Source: Candidatus Eiseniibacteriota bacterium | Lineage (GTDB): Bacteria; Eisenbacteria; RBG-16-71-46; CAIMUX01; WJJG01 | NCBI GenBank assembly: GCA_023129715.1 | Contig: JAGMBO010000025.1 | Span: forward strand, 1-41,168 | Direction of reading: 5' to 3' | DNA: 41,168 nt | Shown here: piece by piece, positions 40,167-41,168 of the stretch | How the letters are laid out: every line of letters starts with the position of its first letter | Numbering within the stretch: position 1 is the stretch's first letter | The notes under the pieces: generated by a model | Databases searched by the model: none | The model's input: the letters and a program-made list of their open reading frames with translations, nothing else | Told to the model about the DNA's origin: nothing | Translations under genes and position numbers: made by a program

Positions 40167-41102
40167 CTAGTTGAACAGGCCGCTGAGCGACCGTTCCTCA
40201 TGGATTCTGACGATCGCCTCGCCGAAGAGATTGCCCACTGAGAGCACGTGCAGGCAATCGCCCAGCTCCTCACCGGCAACCGGGATCGTATCGCTGACCA
40301 GCAACTCCTTCAGCTCCGCCGCCTTCAGGTTCTCGATCGCCGGGCCGGAGAAACAGGGGTGGGTGCATCCGGCATAGACGTCGCGCGCACCTCGCTCGCG
40401 CAGAGCTTTGGCGGCGTTGCGGATCGTGCCCGCGGTGGAGATCAGATCGTCAATCAGGAGCACATTCTTGCCATCGACACTGCCGATGATCTCCATCGTC
40501 TCGGAGGCATCCGCACTCGTCCGTCGTTTGTTGACGACGGCCAGAGAGGCGTCGAGGCGTTTCGAGTAGGCGCGCGCCACCTTGACCGCGCCGACATCGG
40601 GCGCGGCCACGACGAGATTGGGAATCCGCAGCTCGTGAAAATAGCGCGCCAAGACCGGCTGCGCATAGAGATGATCGAAGGGAATGTCGAAGAACCCCTG
40701 GATCTGCGCCGAGTGCAGGTCCATCGTCAGCACGCGGTCGGCACCGGCGATGGTGATCAGATTGGCGACCAGCTTCGCCGAGATCGGCGCGCGCGGCCGG
40801 TCCTTGCGGTCCTGGCGCGCATACCCGAAGTAGGGAATCACCGCGGTCACCCGGTCGGCGGAGGCCCGGCGCGCGGCATCGATCATGATCAGCAGCTCCA
40901 TCAGGTTCTCTGCCGGAGGATGAGTCGGCTGCATGATGAAGACGTCACAGCCGCGGATGTTCTCTTTGACCTGGACATTGATCTCCCCGTCGGAGAAGCG
41001 CCCCACATCGACCTCGCCGAGAGGAACGCCGGCGTGCTTGGCAACGCACCGGGCCAATTCCTGATTGGCGTTGCCCGAGAAGACCCGCAGTGAATCGATC
41101 AT
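40167..41102 (-). CDS. prs: Ribose-phosphate pyrophosphokinase (PRPP synthetase)
   Basis: 311 residues, complete. It makes PRPP from ribose-5-phosphate and ATP for nucleotide, His and Trp synthesis. Motifs: GRFSDGEINVQVKENIRG, YFGYARQDRKDRPRAPISAK (ATP site), TMDLHSAQIQGFF, VVAAPDVGAVKVARAY and the PRPP loop VLLIDDLISTAGT. Class I enzyme. It follows a tRNA-Gln gene by 44 bases and is probably transcribed with it. Confidence 0.97.
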   Translation of the reverse strand: MIDSLRVFSGNANQELARCVAKHAGVPLGEVDVGRFSDGEINVQVKENIRGCDVFIMQPTHPPAENLMELLIMIDAARRASADRVTAVIPYFGYARQDRKDRPRAPISAKLVANLITIAGADRVLTMDLHSAQIQGFFDIPFDHLYAQPVLARYFHELRIPNLVVAAPDVGAVKVARAYSKRLDASLAVVNKRRTSADASETMEIIGSVDGKNVLLIDDLISTAGTIRNAAKALRERGARDVYAGCTHPCFSGPAIENLKAAELKELLVSDTIPVAGEELGDCLHVLSVGNLFGEAIVRIHEERSLSGLFN

Positions 41103-41130
41103 CGCCCTCGACTCTCCCCCTTGCTCACCG

Positions 41131-41144
41131 GCGGCTTCGGCCGC
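41131..41144. other. Small hairpin between tRNA-Gln and prs
   Basis: GCGGC, loop TTCG (CGAA on the transcribed minus strand), GCCGC, starting two bases after the tRNA 3' end. It may help tRNA processing; there is no T-tract. Confidence 0.45.
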
Positions 41145-41146
41145 TG

Positions 41147-41168
41147 CTGGGGCGGGAGGATTCGAACC
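41147..41168 (-). tRNA. tRNA-Gln, 3' part, cut by the window edge
   Basis: Minus-strand sequence GGTTCGAATCC is a T-arm, followed by T-stem and the acceptor strand CGCCCCA, ending with discriminator G73 at 41147. An A72 partner (so a U1-A72 pair) and a G73 discriminator are hallmarks of bacterial tRNA-Gln. The CCA end is not encoded. The position upstream of prs-rplY-pth matches the known order in several groups. The anticodon is outside the window, so the identity is inferred. Confidence 0.8.

Overview
The window is a GC-rich, gene-dense piece of a bacterial chromosome. A two-membrane (Gram-negative type) cell is suggested by a TonB-family protein, an LpoA-like periplasmic protein, a SurA/PpiD-type chaperone, a PpiC-type lipoprotein, a polysaccharide flippase and a Tat system. 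The order tRNA-Gln, prs, rplY, pth followed by rpsF, rpsR and rplI, the membrane pyrophosphatase, the type III pantothenate kinase, the deoxynucleoside kinase and selA fit an uncultured lineage near the FCB group or Deltaproteobacteria. The phylum cannot be fixed from the sequence alone. I see no phage, transposase, CRISPR array or rRNA.

Layout. 21-3565: a zinc-ribbon protein with a histone H1-like tail, convergent with two overlapping CNNM/CorC-type CBS transporter genes; a large nested inverted repeat lies between them. 3895-11426 (+): a membrane-anchored PpiC-type chaperone, then a small surface-glycan cassette (flippase, glutaminase-less asparagine synthetase-like protein, FemAB/GNAT protein, DegT aminotransferase). 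17298-11585 (-): a tightly overlapped operon folB, folK, deoxynucleoside kinase, panB, panC, a GlmU-HIT fusion, a LytR_C protein and tatA. 17362-21473: a GT4 glycosyltransferase (+), coaX and tatC (-), and a UPF0173 hydrolase (+). 30532-21535 (-): EF-G paralogue, selA, a degenerate BY-kinase/SPOR fusion and smc. 30700-31398 (+): a TonB-family protein. 41168-31358 (-): tRNA-Gln, prs, rplY, pth, hppA, rpsF, rpsR, rplI, a PpiC lipoprotein, a bifunctional-nuclease-family protein and an LpoA-like protein.

How the genes work together: panB, panC and coaX supply 4'-phosphopantothenate for CoA; folB and folK serve folate; tatA and tatC form a minimal Tat translocase; prs, rplY, pth and the S6/S18/L9 genes serve nucleotide supply and translation; smc and the SPOR protein point to chromosome segregation and division; the two PPIases, TonB and the LpoA-like protein serve the envelope.

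Most unusual points: (1) nested or very long palindromes between convergent genes (848-1064 and 11433-11568) and a hairpin covering two convergent stop codons (18642-18668); (2) a GlmU uridylyltransferase fused to a HIT domain whose central catalytic His is Ala; (3) a BY-kinase-like domain without a Walker A motif fused to a SPOR domain, in an operon with smc; (4) an acidic 15-residue repeat tail on TatC and a hexapeptide repeat tail on S6; (5) an 11-base poly-G tract in the LytR_C gene; (6) divergent promoters sharing one -35 box between EF-G and the TonB gene.
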